From Corynebacterium sp. p3-SID1241 (lineage in GTDB: Bacteria; Actinomycetota; Actinomycetes; Mycobacteriales; Mycobacteriaceae), in NCBI GenBank assembly GCA_025144025.1, contig JALXWS010000003.1:124001-188000 (forward strand): a stretch of 64,000 nucleotides of DNA, read 5' to 3'. Position 1 is the stretch's first letter, and each line of letters begins with the position of its first letter. The position numbers and the translations under genes were made by a program. The notes beneath the pieces are model-generated. The model did not search any database, had not been told where the DNA came from, and saw nothing but the letters and a program-made list of their open reading frames with translations. Shown one piece after another: positions 36,187 to 45,744 of the stretch.

Positions 36187-36927
36187 TTAGGAACCACCGG
36201 TGAGATCAGACCCACCGGAGGAGTCAGAATCGCCCTCTTCATTGAGGATTTTGATGCCGGAATCATGCAGCCAGGTGCGAACCACTTTCTCAACGTCACC
36301 TTTTTGCTCTGCCTTTTCCGCCATCTCAGAAATATCTTTTTGAGTGATGAATTTCGTGAGGGAGGCTACTGATTGGCGTTCCTCGCGGTCGAAGAGTTCG
36401 TCTTGGTAGAGAACCACAAAGTTCTCTGGAAGCTCCGGCGTAGCGTCTTCACAACCGGTGGCGCCGGAAGGTTCCACCGTGCTCAAGTCGCTGGGAAGCG
36501 ATGACATGAGCGCGATGTGCGTACGGGCTAGGTAGTCTTCACCGCCGGGCTGGGAAGCCTGTTGGGCCTTTCTATAGACCTTGGAGATTTCCCGCGCCTC
36601 ACCGGGATTGAGAACGCCTAGAAAAGCCCCAGTGCAGCCGACATAAAAGTTGCCACGCTGGTTCAAGGACCGCCCCGCTTTGGTCTCCTGAAAGATGTCT
36701 TCCGTCATGATGGAGGCCTCACGCCCCTGCCCTATCAGCTCCTGACGGAATATTTCCGCTAGTACCAACTGGTCGGTCTCATTGGCATCCACCAGGATGT
36801 CGATGGGCGCGCGATTGGCGTTTTCCGCATAAGGGTCCGCATCGAATTGGGAAGAGCAGCCGGCAAGCAGCGTTGCGGTCAGCACCACACCGGCAATGGC
36901 GCGGGCGGGGCGGGCACAGCTGCGCAT
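36187..36927 (-). CDS. Putative lipoprotein, unknown function
   Basis: 246 residues. An N-terminal signal peptide (RAIAGVVLTATLLAGC) with lipobox LLAGC directs lipidation at Cys24. The mature part is soluble, with two further cysteines in NFYVGCTGAF and ATGCEDAT that may pair. A Ser/Gly/Asp-rich tail (EEGDSDSSGGSDLTGGS) ends it. Features such as ILVDANETDQLVLAEIFRQE recall a periplasmic-binding-like fold, but no family is assigned. It is divergent from mrp. Confidence 0.8.
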   Translation of the reverse strand: MRSCARPARAIAGVVLTATLLAGCSSQFDADPYAENANRAPIDILVDANETDQLVLAEIFRQELIGQGREASIMTEDIFQETKAGRSLNQRGNFYVGCTGAFLGVLNPGEAREISKVYRKAQQASQPGGEDYLARTHIALMSSLPSDLSTVEPSGATGCEDATPELPENFVVLYQDELFDREERQSVASLTKFITQKDISEMAEKAEQKGDVEKVVRTWLHDSGIKILNEEGDSDSSGGSDLTGGS

Positions 36928-37033
36928 GGCGATACTATTCTCCTTTGGGGTAGGCGGCGCTTGAGCGTCTAGCTGATTCTACACCGAGGGTGTGTTTACC
37001 TCCTGTTGCGGCGTGACTAAGATGGCAAGAGTT

Positions 37034-38164
37034 ATGTCTAGCGTTATTACTGAATCTGCCGTACGCGAGGCACTCTCCCGCGTCGAAGACCCCGAAATCG
37101 GCCGCCCCATCACCGAGCTCAACATGGTGAAGTCCGTTACCATCACCGGTAATGACGTGGCCGTGGAAATCTATCTCACCATCGCTGGCTGCCCCATGAA
37201 GTCCACCATCGAGTCCAATACGCGCGCAGCGGTAGAGGATATCGAGGGCGTTGGAAACGTCACCGTGACAATGGAAGCCATGAGCGATGAGCAGCGCCGC
37301 GAGCTCAAGAAAAAGCTACGCGGTGGCCAGGCCGAGCCGGAGATCCCCTTTGCCAAGCCGGATTCCACCACGCGGGTCTTTGCGGTGGCGTCTGGTAAGG
37401 GCGGAGTCGGCAAGTCCTCTATGACGGTAAATATCGCCGCGGCGCTGGTACAGAAGGGCTTAAAGGTCGGCATTGTGGATGCTGATATTTACGGCCACTC
37501 CGTGCCTAACCTGCTGGGCTGCACCGACGGCCCGACCGTCCTCGATGATGAAATGCTATTGCCGCCGATTTCCCATGGTATTAAGCACATTTCCATCGGG
37601 CAGTTCGTCGAGGGCAACGCCCCGGTGGTGTGGCGCGGGCCGATGCTCCACCGCGCGCTGCAGCAATTCTTGGCCGATGTCTTCTGGGGCGACCTCGACG
37701 TGCTGCTTCTGGACCTGCCTCCGGGCACTGGAGACGTCGCCTTGTCCGTAGCCCAGCTCATCCCCAACGCCGAGCTGCTTATCGTCACCACCCCGCAGGC
37801 TGCGGCCGCCGAGGTGGCAGAACGCGCAGGTTCCATCTCGCAGCAGACCCGCCAACGCGTGGCCGGCGTTATCGAGAACATGGGTGCCATGGTCATGCCA
37901 GATGGTTCCACCATGAATGTCTTCGGCACCGGCGGCGGTCAGATCGTAGCCGATCGCCTCGGCGTCATCTTGGGCCACGAGGTTCCGCTCTTGGCTTCCG
38001 TGCCACTGGATCCGACCCTGCGCAGCGGTGGCGATGCTGGAACGCCAATCGTTATTGACGCCCCTGAGTCCCCCGCCGCTCAACAGATCCAAGCCGTGGC
38101 CGATAAGCTTGCCATCCGCTCCGATTCCCTAGTGGGCAAGAACCTGAACTTGGGCGTGAATTAG
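37034..38164 (+). CDS. mrp: Mrp/NBP35-family iron-sulfur carrier ATPase
   Basis: 376 residues from ATG 37034; ATG 37022 is open in frame too. An N-terminal MIP18/DUF59 domain (VEDPEIGRPITELNMVKSV) is followed by a P-loop domain of the MinD/Mrp type: deviant Walker A VASGKGGVGKSS (about residue 122), IVDADIYGHSVPNLLG, and DLPPGTGD. The CxxC metal site seen in many Mrp proteins is not evident, as in several actinobacterial members. Family role: delivery of Fe-S clusters. It ends four bases from the convergent tatB. Confidence 0.92.
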   Translation: MSSVITESAVREALSRVEDPEIGRPITELNMVKSVTITGNDVAVEIYLTIAGCPMKSTIESNTRAAVEDIEGVGNVTVTMEAMSDEQRRELKKKLRGGQAEPEIPFAKPDSTTRVFAVASGKGGVGKSSMTVNIAAALVQKGLKVGIVDADIYGHSVPNLLGCTDGPTVLDDEMLLPPISHGIKHISIGQFVEGNAPVVWRGPMLHRALQQFLADVFWGDLDVLLLDLPPGTGDVALSVAQLIPNAELLIVTTPQAAAAEVAERAGSISQQTRQRVAGVIENMGAMVMPDGSTMNVFGTGGGQIVADRLGVILGHEVPLLASVPLDPTLRSGGDAGTPIVIDAPESPAAQQIQAVADKLAIRSDSLVGKNLNLGVN

Positions 38165-38168
38165 CAGC

Positions 38169-38720
38169 CTAGGTGACATCGCCCCACAAGCCGCCGCCGG
38201 TGGAATCTTCCCCACCGCGTGGCGGCTTTTTCTCTGCTGCGGGCTGCCCCGATGGTTGAGAGTGCGGCGCCTGTTGTGGCTGCGGGGTCTCGGTAGGCTG
38301 CTGTGGTTGCGGTTGCTCTGCATACACCTGCGAGTAGTCGAAGGTCGGGCGGTGCTGTGCCTGCTGCTCCGGCTCCTTTGGCGCGGTATTGGTCTTGATA
38401 TCGTCTGCCATCTTCTGGGGGTTGAAGTCATCCCAGGCGGATTCGTCGCCGTCGAAAAGCGCCTTTGTAATAGCGCCCTTCGGGCCAAGGCGCGTCCACT
38501 GCGCGGCTTGGGTAAGCGGGCCGCGGATATCATCGAACTCCGAGGTAATCGAGCCCATCTCGCCGTTGAGTTCCGCCTTGGCATTATTGATGGCCTTTCG
38601 CGCAGCATAGATGGCCGCGCGCACATCCTTGATCACCTCGGGCATGCGCTCCGGGCCGATGACGATAATGCCCAAGAGCACGATGACGAAGATCTCGGGC
38701 CAACCAATGGAAGAAAACAC
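38169..38720 (-). CDS. tatB: Sec-independent protein translocase subunit TatB
   Basis: 183 residues. One N-terminal transmembrane helix ([20 protein letters not shown]) with the hallmark Glu in GWPE and the hinge GPERMPEV, then an amphipathic helix ([15 protein letters not shown]). The C-terminal half is Pro/Gln-rich and unstructured. TatB binds twin-arginine precursors with TatC in the cytoplasmic membrane. Placed downstream of the sigE/anti-sigma pair on the same strand. Confidence 0.93.
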   Translation of the reverse strand: MFSSIGWPEIFVIVLLGIIVIGPERMPEVIKDVRAAIYAARKAINNAKAELNGEMGSITSEFDDIRGPLTQAAQWTRLGPKGAITKALFDGDESAWDDFNPQKMADDIKTNTAPKEPEQQAQHRPTFDYSQVYAEQPQPQQPTETPQPQQAPHSQPSGQPAAEKKPPRGGEDSTGGGLWGDVT

Positions 38721-38737
38721 GCTTAAATACTAGTCCC

Positions 38738-39193
38738 TCACTCGGTGCCGCGCTGATTGTGTTTGATTGCGCGTACCACCATCTCCACCTTGTCTAGGAA
38801 ATCTTGCTGCGGGCGGTGCGCCGGCGTCGCTGCATCGGGGCCCGACGCCACCTCTTCGGTGGCAATACCCGCGAGCTTCACCAGCAGAGATTGCGGTGCC
38901 TTGACCGCTGCGGAATCAGCACAGTGGCGCACCCATTCGGAGGCGTGGCGCTGCTGATGCACATCCGCGCGGCACTCGGCGCAGTGAACCAAATGGATGC
39001 GCACGCGGTGCATGAATTTCGGTTCCATCTCGCCGTCTACAAAGGCGACAACCGCCTCTGGGCCAAGGTGTCCAATGGTATCGCTGCGCCGAGCCTTGGC
39101 CTTCGCCTTATCGCGTGCTTTCGCCTGGGCGGCGTCGAATCCGCCGCGCCCACTCAGCGTGGACAAAATCTGGCGTCCCCGCAGCGAATCCAT
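38738..39193 (-). CDS. cseE: Anti-sigma factor with zinc-binding (ZAS) motif, partner of SigE
   Basis: 151 residues from ATG 39193, which has GAGGAGGG upstream; a GTG two codons earlier is open. The ZAS motif is visible in RIHLVHCAECRADVHQQR (His-x3-Cys-x2-Cys, about residue 85), preceded by GHLGPEAVVAFVDGE. No membrane segment, so it is a cytoplasmic anti-sigma factor likely to release SigE under envelope or thiol stress. In C. glutamicum the gene after sigE is the SigE anti-sigma factor. A hairpin separates it from sigE. Confidence 0.85.
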   Translation of the reverse strand: MDSLRGRQILSTLSGRGGFDAAQAKARDKAKAKARRSDTIGHLGPEAVVAFVDGEMEPKFMHRVRIHLVHCAECRADVHQQRHASEWVRHCADSAAVKAPQSLLVKLAGIATEEVASGPDAATPAHRPQQDFLDKVEMVVRAIKHNQRGTE

Positions 39194-39237
39194 CAACACC
39201 CTCCTCTAGCAATTGCTCTGCCACTATTTACGCGGAA

Positions 39238-39260
39238 AGTCCCCGCCGGCAGCGGGGACT
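39238..39260 (-). terminator. Hairpin between sigE and its anti-sigma gene (attenuator or partial terminator)
   Basis: AGTCCCCGC / GCGGGGACT, a perfect 9-bp stem with a 5-nt loop, 18 nt after the sigE stop. The run that follows on the minus strand is TTTCCGCG, too short for full termination, so it may set the ratio of sigma to anti-sigma mRNA. Confidence 0.6.
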
Positions 39261-39278
39261 ATGCAGTTTCTTTAGAGT

Positions 39279-39908
39279 CTAGCGCGTACGCAGCAGGATG
39301 CGGGTTTCCGCATTGGTTTGCGCTTCTTTTTCTAGCGCCGCACGCAGCTGGGAGCGGCCGCGGTGGATGCGCGAGCGCACCGTACCCATTTTCACACCGA
39401 GGGTTTCCGCAATCTCGTCGTAGCTCATACCGACGACATCACACAGCACCACGGCCACGCGGAAATCAGGGGCCAGACCGTCGAGCGCGGACTGCAGCGC
39501 TGGGTCAAGGTTTGCCACGGAATATGCCTGCTCCGGCGTCATATCCGTACCAGGCACACGCTCGTAGTCCTCTGGCAGGGCCTCCATGCGGATTTTGGAG
39601 CGGTGGCGGACCATATCCAAAAAGAGGTTGGTAGTGATGCGGTGCAGCCAGCCTTCAAACGTACCCGCCTGGTATTTATCCAGGGAGCGGAATACGCGCA
39701 TAAAGGTTTCTTGGGTGAGGTCTTCGGCGTCGTGCTGATTGCCAGAAAGGCGGTAAGCCAAGCGATAAACGCCATCGGCATGTTCAGCCACGAGGTCACC
39801 CCAAGCGGGCATGTCACCTTCGCCAGCATCGAATGCCGCGGTACCGGTCAACTCCGCTCCTGAGGTAGCGGGCTGAAGGGATTCGGCATCGCGCTTCGTT
39901 TTTGTCAT
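39279..39908 (-). CDS. sigE: ECF-family RNA polymerase sigma factor SigE
   Basis: 209 residues from ATG 39908; ATG 39917 is also open, but the promoter-like TAGAAA lies too close to it. Region 2 ([24 protein letters not shown], split by the eye into its DAEDLTQE core) and region 4 ([19 protein letters not shown]) are complete. Position beside the anti-sigma gene, tatB, mrp and odhA matches SigE of C. glutamicum, the cell-surface-stress sigma factor. Divergent from an O-methyltransferase gene. Confidence 0.92.
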   Translation of the reverse strand: MTKTKRDAESLQPATSGAELTGTAAFDAGEGDMPAWGDLVAEHADGVYRLAYRLSGNQHDAEDLTQETFMRVFRSLDKYQAGTFEGWLHRITTNLFLDMVRHRSKIRMEALPEDYERVPGTDMTPEQAYSVANLDPALQSALDGLAPDFRVAVVLCDVVGMSYDEIAETLGVKMGTVRSRIHRGRSQLRAALEKEAQTNAETRILLRTR

Positions 39909-40059
39909 GCCTGTCATTTTTCTACACTCAGCACAGAAACTCCAGCCACAGCGCTGATAATATCCTGTGAGTCCGTCACATCGTCCCCACCGACCACAAC
40001 CTTGCTGGCTAGCCGCGTTTTTGCCACATTGGCAGCCACTTTTCCCTATGGTTTATTAC

Positions 40060-40707
40060 GTGACTACTACCGCATACGAAGCACTGCGTTCTTATATCGA
40101 GTCCACCAGCGAGCCCTCCGCGGCCCTGCGTGGCGCGCGCGATCACGCCGAGGAGTACGGGCTACCGGTTCCAGATGAATCTACTGGCCAGCTGATTACC
40201 ACCCTGACGGCCGCCTCCGCAGGTTCTACCGAGCGGCCCCAAGCCGTGGCGATTACCCCGGCTGCCAACATGGTGGGCCTCTACCTGCTGGCCGGCATGC
40301 CGGAAAACGGCATCTTGACCTGCATCGACCCAGAAGCCGAGCACCAGCGCAGCGCCAAGGAAGCCTTCCGCGAGGCTGGCTATGCGCCGTCCCGCGGCCG
40401 CTTCTTGCCGTCGCGCCCGCTCGAGGTCATGGGGCGGCTAGCAAATGATGCCTACCAGGTCATCTATGCTGACGTCGCCGCGCTGGAACTGCCCGCCATC
40501 ATCAAGGCCGCGTGGCCCCTGTTGCATCAACACGGCACCCTGGTCTTGGCTAACTCTTTGCTCGATGGCACGCTTGCCGACGCCTCCCGGACCGACCGCG
40601 ACACCGCCGCCGCCCGCGAGGCCGACGAGTACTTGCGCGAGCTCGAGGGCGCGAGCGTTACTCGGCTGCCGCTGGGCTCTGGGCTCACGCTCGTGACGAA
40701 GCTCTAG
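40060..40707 (+). CDS. O-methyltransferase-like protein
   Basis: 215 residues from GTG 40060. TATGGT ends 7 nt before the GTG, which supports a leaderless start over the ATG at 40048. The SAM-dependent family 3 pattern is recognisable: [40 protein letters not shown] and [20 protein letters not shown]. The usual acidic residue of motif I is kept in CIDPE. Substrate unknown. The gene is divergent from sigE, as in other actinobacteria. Confidence 0.82.
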   Translation: MTTTAYEALRSYIESTSEPSAALRGARDHAEEYGLPVPDESTGQLITTLTAASAGSTERPQAVAITPAANMVGLYLLAGMPENGILTCIDPEAEHQRSAKEAFREAGYAPSRGRFLPSRPLEVMGRLANDAYQVIYADVAALELPAIIKAAWPLLHQHGTLVLANSLLDGTLADASRTDRDTAAAREADEYLRELEGASVTRLPLGSGLTLVTKL

Positions 40708-41921
40708 ACCTTCTGGTTTTTGCCGACGACGACCACGCCGCCGTCCGAAACCTTGAAGCGCTCTTCATCGCGCTCGCGGTCCACGCCGATAATGGCGCCT
40801 TCGCTCACGACGACGTTCTTATCTAGGATCGCGCGGCGAACCACCGCGCCTCGCCCGATGCGCGCACCCGGCAGGATGACGGATCCCTCGACCGTGGCGC
40901 CATCAGCCACGTGGACATCGGACGCCAGCACGGAATTGCGCACCGTACCGCCGGAGACGATGCAGCCGGGTGCCACCATCGAGGACTGCGCGATGCCGTT
41001 TTGCACGAATTTCGCCGGCGGGAAGTTGGAGTCATCCGTTGAGTGAATCGGCCAATCGCGGTTATAGAGGTTGAAGATCGGGTGCACCGAAATCATGTCC
41101 ATGTGCGCCTCATAGAAAGAATCGATGGTGCCTACATCGCGCCAATAGCCGTGGTCGCGTTCGGTAGAGCCCGGCACCTCGTTAGCCATAAAATCATAGA
41201 CGTGCGCTTGGCCACGCTCCACAAAGTACGGGATAATATCGCCGCCCATATCGTGGGCGGAGTCCTCGTTCTTTTCGTCCTCCAAAAGGGCGTCGATAAG
41301 CGCCTGCGCCGTAAAGACATAGTTGCCCATGGAGGCATAGCTCATATTCGGGTCATTCGGCGTCGCCGGCGGGTCCGCAGGCTTTTCCACAAACTCCGTT
41401 ATGGTTCCCATTCCATCGGCTTGGATGCAGCCAAAGGCCGTCGCATCCGAGCGCGGCACCCGGATGCCCGCCACCGAGCAGTCCAGCCCAGTGGCGATGT
41501 GCTCTTCTACCATCTGCGCCGGATCCATGCGGTAGACGTGGTCGGCGCCAAAGACGATGACGTAATCGGGATTCTCGTCATAAATGAGGTTGAGCGACTG
41601 CACAATCGCATCCGCCGAACCGTTGTACCAGCGCTTACCACGGCGCTGCTGCGCCGGCACCGAGGCAATGTACTGCGACGTCGGACCCGCCAAATTCCAC
41701 GCCTGGGAAATATGGCGATCCAAAGAGTGGGACTTATATTGCGTCAGCACCGCAATCTTGAGGTATCCGGCATTGACTAGATTGGACAGGACGAAGTCGA
41801 TGAGGCGGTAGGACCCGCCAAAGGGCACGGCAGGTTTTGCGCGGTCTTCGGTCAAGGGGAAAAGGCGCTTTCCCTCGCCGCCGGCAAGGACAATGGCTAG
41901 GACATTCGGCAGGCTTCTCAC
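40704..41921 (-). CDS. glgC: Glucose-1-phosphate adenylyltransferase (ADP-glucose pyrophosphorylase)
   Basis: 405 residues from GTG 41921, chosen because the protein then begins just before [20 protein letters not shown] as in C. glutamicum, and TAGGTT ends 7 nt before it (leaderless). Makes ADP-glucose for glycogen or maltose-1-phosphate synthesis. Family motifs: [21 protein letters not shown] and FVEKPADPP. The C-terminal left-handed beta-helix ([20 protein letters not shown]) is present. Divergent from glgA. Confidence 0.95.
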   Translation of the reverse strand: MRSLPNVLAIVLAGGEGKRLFPLTEDRAKPAVPFGGSYRLIDFVLSNLVNAGYLKIAVLTQYKSHSLDRHISQAWNLAGPTSQYIASVPAQQRRGKRWYNGSADAIVQSLNLIYDENPDYVIVFGADHVYRMDPAQMVEEHIATGLDCSVAGIRVPRSDATAFGCIQADGMGTITEFVEKPADPPATPNDPNMSYASMGNYVFTAQALIDALLEDEKNEDSAHDMGGDIIPYFVERGQAHVYDFMANEVPGSTERDHGYWRDVGTIDSFYEAHMDMISVHPIFNLYNRDWPIHSTDDSNFPPAKFVQNGIAQSSMVAPGCIVSGGTVRNSVLASDVHVADGATVEGSVILPGARIGRGAVVRRAILDKNVVVSEGAIIGVDRERDEERFKVSDGGVVVVGKNQKV

Positions 41922-42030
41922 GTTTTCAAACCTATCCGCAAATCCCACATTTCGCAGCAGATAGTTGCACATTTTTACCCCCGTCTCAGATTTCTGCACG
42001 CGTCACCAGAGATACGTATTCTGGGAGGAC

Positions 42031-43185
42031 ATGAGAGCCGGAATCTTTTCCAAAGAATACCCGCCGGAAATATACGGCGGGGCCGGAGTTCACGTAGCTG
42101 AACTCACCCGTTTTATGCGCGATATCATCGATGTCTCTGTCCACTGCATGGGCTCCCCGCGCGAAGAAAAGGACGTCTTTGTCCACGGCGTAGACCCCGC
42201 ACTCGAAGGTGCTAATGGCGCGCTCAAGACCGTATCTACTGGCCTGCGTATGGCCGATGCTGCTTCCGATATCGACATCGCCCATTCCCATACCTGGTAC
42301 ACGGGCCTTGCCGGCCACCTTTCCGCCCGGCTCTACGATATTCCGCACGTGGTCACCGCCCACTCGCTGGAGCCACACCGCCCGTGGAAGCGCGAGCAGC
42401 TTGGCGGCGGCTATGACGTCTCTTCCTGGTCCGAAAAGAACGCGATGGAATATGCAGACGCCGTCATCGCCGTCTCCGCCGGTATGAAGGAATCCATTCT
42501 GGATGCCTACCCGCGCATCGATGCCTCCAAGGTCCACGTTGTCCTCAACGGCATCGACACCGAGCTATGGCAGCCACGGGAGGGAGAGGTCCTGGACAAG
42601 CTGGGCGTGGATAAACAGCGCCCCGTCGCCGCCTTCGTCGGGCGCATCACCCGGCAGAAGGGTGTGAAGCACCTGCTGCAGGCGGCACAAAAATTCGACC
42701 CAGAAATCCAGTTGGTCCTGTGCGCTGGCGCCCCAGATACGCCCGAAATTGCGGCCGAGACCGAAGCCTTGGTGAAGGAGCTTCGCTCCCAGCGAGATGG
42801 TGTTTTCTGGGTCAAGGACATGCTCCCACGCAACGAGGTCCAGCAGATTTACTCCGGAGCCGATGTTTTTGTCTGCCCTTCCATCTACGAGCCGCTGGGC
42901 ATCGTTAACTTGGAAGCCATGGCCTGCGGCACTGCCGTTGTCGCCTCCGACGTCGGCGGCATCCCAGAGGTAGTGCTCGATGGCGAAACTGGCGCACTGG
43001 TGCATTATGACGCCACCGATACCGCCACCTTCGAAGCCGACCTCGCCGCCGCCGTCAACGACGTTGCCGTAAATAAGGATCGCGCGGCTGCCTTCGGCCG
43101 CGCCGGCCGCGAACGCGCCATCCGCCATTTTTCTTGGGCTACGATTGCCGCCCAGACCGTCGATATCTACCGCAGCTTGATTTAA
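42031..43185 (+). CDS. glgA: Glycogen synthase / alpha-maltose-1-phosphate synthase (GT4)
   Basis: 384 residues from ATG 42031 with GGGAGGAC before it. A retaining GT-B glycosyltransferase: FSKEYPPEIYGGAGVHVAEL binds the sugar nucleotide, DIAHSHTWYTGLAGH, VGRITRQKGVKHLL, and the nucleotide site ICPSIYEPLGIV-type segment VCPSIYEPLGIVNLEAMACG. The short, GT4-type form in mycobacteria (GlgM) makes maltose-1-phosphate from ADP-glucose. It is divergent from glgC and 12 nt upstream of the GH32-like gene, so those two probably form an operon. Confidence 0.93.
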   Translation: MRAGIFSKEYPPEIYGGAGVHVAELTRFMRDIIDVSVHCMGSPREEKDVFVHGVDPALEGANGALKTVSTGLRMADAASDIDIAHSHTWYTGLAGHLSARLYDIPHVVTAHSLEPHRPWKREQLGGGYDVSSWSEKNAMEYADAVIAVSAGMKESILDAYPRIDASKVHVVLNGIDTELWQPREGEVLDKLGVDKQRPVAAFVGRITRQKGVKHLLQAAQKFDPEIQLVLCAGAPDTPEIAAETEALVKELRSQRDGVFWVKDMLPRNEVQQIYSGADVFVCPSIYEPLGIVNLEAMACGTAVVASDVGGIPEVVLDGETGALVHYDATDTATFEADLAAAVNDVAVNKDRAAAFGRAGRERAIRHFSWATIAAQTVDIYRSLI

Positions 43186-43197
43186 GGAAGGATAGCC

Positions 43198-44640
43198 GTG
43201 ACAACTCACCGCCCCGAACTGCATTTTGTCCCCGAAGACGGCGTCCTCGACGCCCCCGCCGGTATCCTGCGCGATGGCGATACCTGGCACCTGTTCTACC
43301 AGTACCGCCCCACCGCTGACTCCCCAGCTCGCTGGGGCCACACCTACTCCGAAGAGACCCCCTTTGATTGGCTGGACTGCGACGATGTCCTCGCACCCGT
43401 CGGCGGCGAGCTCTCCTTGCGCGCCGGTTCCGTGGCCCAAGGCCCTGAGGATATTCACCTCTACTTCACTTCGGTGACCGCCGCCGGTATCGCCGTCCAT
43501 CTTGCCCGCTATGCCAATGTGGACGAAATCTGCGAGGTCTCCGATGACCCACAGGCCCTCGACGCGAATGTCGTACGATTCGGCGAAGTCGTAGGCAATA
43601 CCCGAAACTTTGACCACTTCCGCTCCCCTTCCGTTGTGGCCGACTGGGCCACCGATGACCGCGACGACGGCCACGATGGCTGGCTCATGCTCGCGCTCAC
43701 CGGCCACTCCGACGCCCCGGTTCCCGTCATCCTCGAATCCGCCGACGGCGTGTCTTGGCGCCTGCGCGGCAGCCTCAAGTTCGACGGCGACCCTGGCTTC
43801 CTAGAGGGCGAGGTCCCCGCTACCTCGCCCATTCCACCGGTCGTCTCCCCACGCCTGGTCCGCCTGCGCGACGAGGTTGACGGCAATATCTACGACGTCC
43901 TCTTTGTCACCCTAGAGCGCGGCGGCCGCGACGTGTCCGGCTACCTCGTCGGCCGACTGGAGGGCACAACCTTCACCGTTGCCTCAGGCTTCCGCCGCGT
44001 GGACTTTGGCCACGACTTCTCCCGCCCGCGCAATACCAATACGACCACCGGCACGCTCACCCCAGAGCAGCGCTACGAGCGCGCCGTCATCGTTGGCTTG
44101 CTCAACGGCAACGGACGCGGCGATGACGCCACCGAGCACGCCTCTTGGGAAGCTGAGGGCTGGGCCAACGCCCTCTCCCTGCCGCGCAAAGTAACTCTCG
44201 AAGGCGGGGTCCTTTACCAGGCCCCTGCCCGCGGCCTGCCCGACGCCGTCAAGCTCTCCGATTACGCCCGTTCCTGGACCGGCGTCATGGAAGTTCCCTC
44301 CGGCTCCAATGTCACCGTCACGCTTCTCGACGGCGCCGGAGATCCCGCCGCCACCATCCGCCACTCCGGCGATGACATCAGCCTCGATCGTTCGATGAAC
44401 AAGGCTTTTGACCACTGCTTTTCCGATTCCGAACCCGCCACCGCTGCACTTGCCGAAGGTGACTCCGATACCCTCACCATCATCCAAGACGGCTCCACCG
44501 TGGAGGTATTCGTCGACGGCGGGCTCATCGCCATGGCCTCTCGCGTCTACTTCGAGGGCGGCTGCTCCGGCCTGCGGGTCGAGACCTCCGGCGATGCCGT
44601 CATCGAGCAGGACTGGCAGCGCTCCGGCTCCAAGCTCTAA
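43198..44640 (+). CDS. GH32-like (beta-fructosidase fold) protein with altered catalytic motifs
   Basis: 480 residues, GTG start with AAGGAAG upstream. The five-blade propeller family is indicated by HFVPEDGVLDAPAGILRDGD near the start, YQYRPTADSPARWGH, and a C-terminal beta-sandwich ending STVEVFVDGGLIAMASR. In active GH32 enzymes the first motif is NDPNG, here DAPAG; the second is FRDP, here FRSP; the third is EC, here LEGEV. So the transition-state Asp of FRDP is replaced. Sucrose hydrolysis is doubtful; a changed substrate or a carbohydrate-binding role is possible. Genetic linkage to glgA is seen here. Confidence 0.75.
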   Translation: MTTHRPELHFVPEDGVLDAPAGILRDGDTWHLFYQYRPTADSPARWGHTYSEETPFDWLDCDDVLAPVGGELSLRAGSVAQGPEDIHLYFTSVTAAGIAVHLARYANVDEICEVSDDPQALDANVVRFGEVVGNTRNFDHFRSPSVVADWATDDRDDGHDGWLMLALTGHSDAPVPVILESADGVSWRLRGSLKFDGDPGFLEGEVPATSPIPPVVSPRLVRLRDEVDGNIYDVLFVTLERGGRDVSGYLVGRLEGTTFTVASGFRRVDFGHDFSRPRNTNTTTGTLTPEQRYERAVIVGLLNGNGRGDDATEHASWEAEGWANALSLPRKVTLEGGVLYQAPARGLPDAVKLSDYARSWTGVMEVPSGSNVTVTLLDGAGDPAATIRHSGDDISLDRSMNKAFDHCFSDSEPATAALAEGDSDTLTIIQDGSTVEVFVDGGLIAMASRVYFEGGCSGLRVETSGDAVIEQDWQRSGSKL

Positions 44641-44662
44641 ACGTCTAGGCTCTGGCTCGTCA

Positions 44663-44733
44663 CCCGCCCTTCGCGCTCACCGGCGCGTCCCGCGCTCACG
44701 GTCTTTAGTCTCTCAGTGAGCGGCAAGGGCGGG
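44663..44733. repeat. Palindromic intergenic repeat, copy 2
   Basis: Arms CCCGCCCTTCGCGCTCAC (44663-44680) and GTGAGCGGCAAGGGCGGG (44716-44733), matching at 16 of 18 positions. First of a tandem pair after the GH32-like gene. Confidence 0.8.
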
Positions 44734-44776
44734 TTTGTGCGTTTTCAATCCGCCCCGCCGTGCGGCGTCACCCTCA

Positions 44777-44842
44777 CGCCCTTCGCGCTCACGGGGAAAC
44801 GAAAAGAACCGCCCCGCGCGCTGCTGGTGAGCGCGAAGGGCG
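44777..44842. repeat. Palindromic intergenic repeat, copy 3
   Basis: 16-bp perfect arms CGCCCTTCGCGCTCAC (44777-44792) and reverse complement (44827-44842). Sits between the convergent GH32-like and rRNA-methyltransferase-like genes. Confidence 0.85.
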
Positions 44843-44868
44843 GCGGAAGGCGGATGACGCGGTCGAGG

Positions 44869-45735
44869 CTAGACGGCGCGGAGGCGATCCAAACGGGCGC
44901 GTGCGGTGACCGTGAGCGTCGGTGGCAAAGCAGCCATGCGTTCGGCGAGTTCGCCCGCGCTGATGTGGCGCGCGGACGGGCTCATGCCCACCTGTGCGGC
45001 GATGGAGGCCTTATCGAGCTCGATGGGGAACGAGATATCGACTGGGTCAGCCGCCTGCTCAAGATGCCCCTCGGCCTGCTCGTACATGCGCTCGACCTTG
45101 CCTTCTTCCACGCCGAGGATGCCGAGCGGCTCGCGCAGCTCGTCCAAGTGCCCGGCACCGGGGGTCAAGACGATGACTTGGCCGCCTGGGGCAAGCACAC
45201 GCCGGAATTCGGCGGGATTGCGCGGGGCGAAGACCACGGAAATGGCATCGACGGACTCATCCCGAATAGGCAGGCGCTCCCATACATCGGCCACGACGGC
45301 GCCGACGCGCGGGTGGCACTTGGCTAAGTACTTCGCGGCGTGCGGGGAAATGTCGAGACCGACGCCGCGGGACTCCGCAATGGAATCTAGCGTGTGGGCC
45401 AAGTAGTAGCCGGTGCCAGCGCCTACCTCGAGAAGGGAGGCAGGGGTGGACTCGGCCAGCGAAGCGGAATCCAGCGCGTCCTGAACGGCGCCGGTCACGG
45501 CTTCTACGAAGGGCGCGAAATGGCCCATCGCCAGATAGGTCTCACGGGCGGTGACCATGTCCATGTCATCGCCCTTATGCTTCAGGCCAGCGCCGGCTGC
45601 GAGGGTAACGTAGCCCTGCTTAGCCACATCATAAGAGTGACCGGATTCCGAGACGAGGCGAGAGAAATCATCGGCACCAGAAAGCGCGGTGCCGTCATTA
45701 GGATCGGCCAGAATGTCGACGATATGAGAAAGCAT
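44869..45735 (-). CDS. RlmA/TlrB-family rRNA guanine-N1 methyltransferase-like protein, zinc site lost
   Basis: 288 residues. A class I SAM domain with LLEVGAGTGYYLAH (motif I, about residue 100) and GVGLDISPHAAKYLAK. The N-terminal segment keeps the family spacing, GHSYDVAKQGYVTL, but the four cysteines that normally bind zinc (CPxC ... C) are missing. The family methylates G745 or G748 in 23S rRNA helix 35; target recognition may therefore differ. Start 45735 follows a short spacer after the DUF3117 gene. Confidence 0.8.
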   Translation of the reverse strand: MLSHIVDILADPNDGTALSGADDFSRLVSESGHSYDVAKQGYVTLAAGAGLKHKGDDMDMVTARETYLAMGHFAPFVEAVTGAVQDALDSASLAESTPASLLEVGAGTGYYLAHTLDSIAESRGVGLDISPHAAKYLAKCHPRVGAVVADVWERLPIRDESVDAISVVFAPRNPAEFRRVLAPGGQVIVLTPGAGHLDELREPLGILGVEEGKVERMYEQAEGHLEQAADPVDISFPIELDKASIAAQVGMSPSARHISAGELAERMAALPPTLTVTARARLDRLRAV

Positions 45736-45744
45736 GTACCTAGA

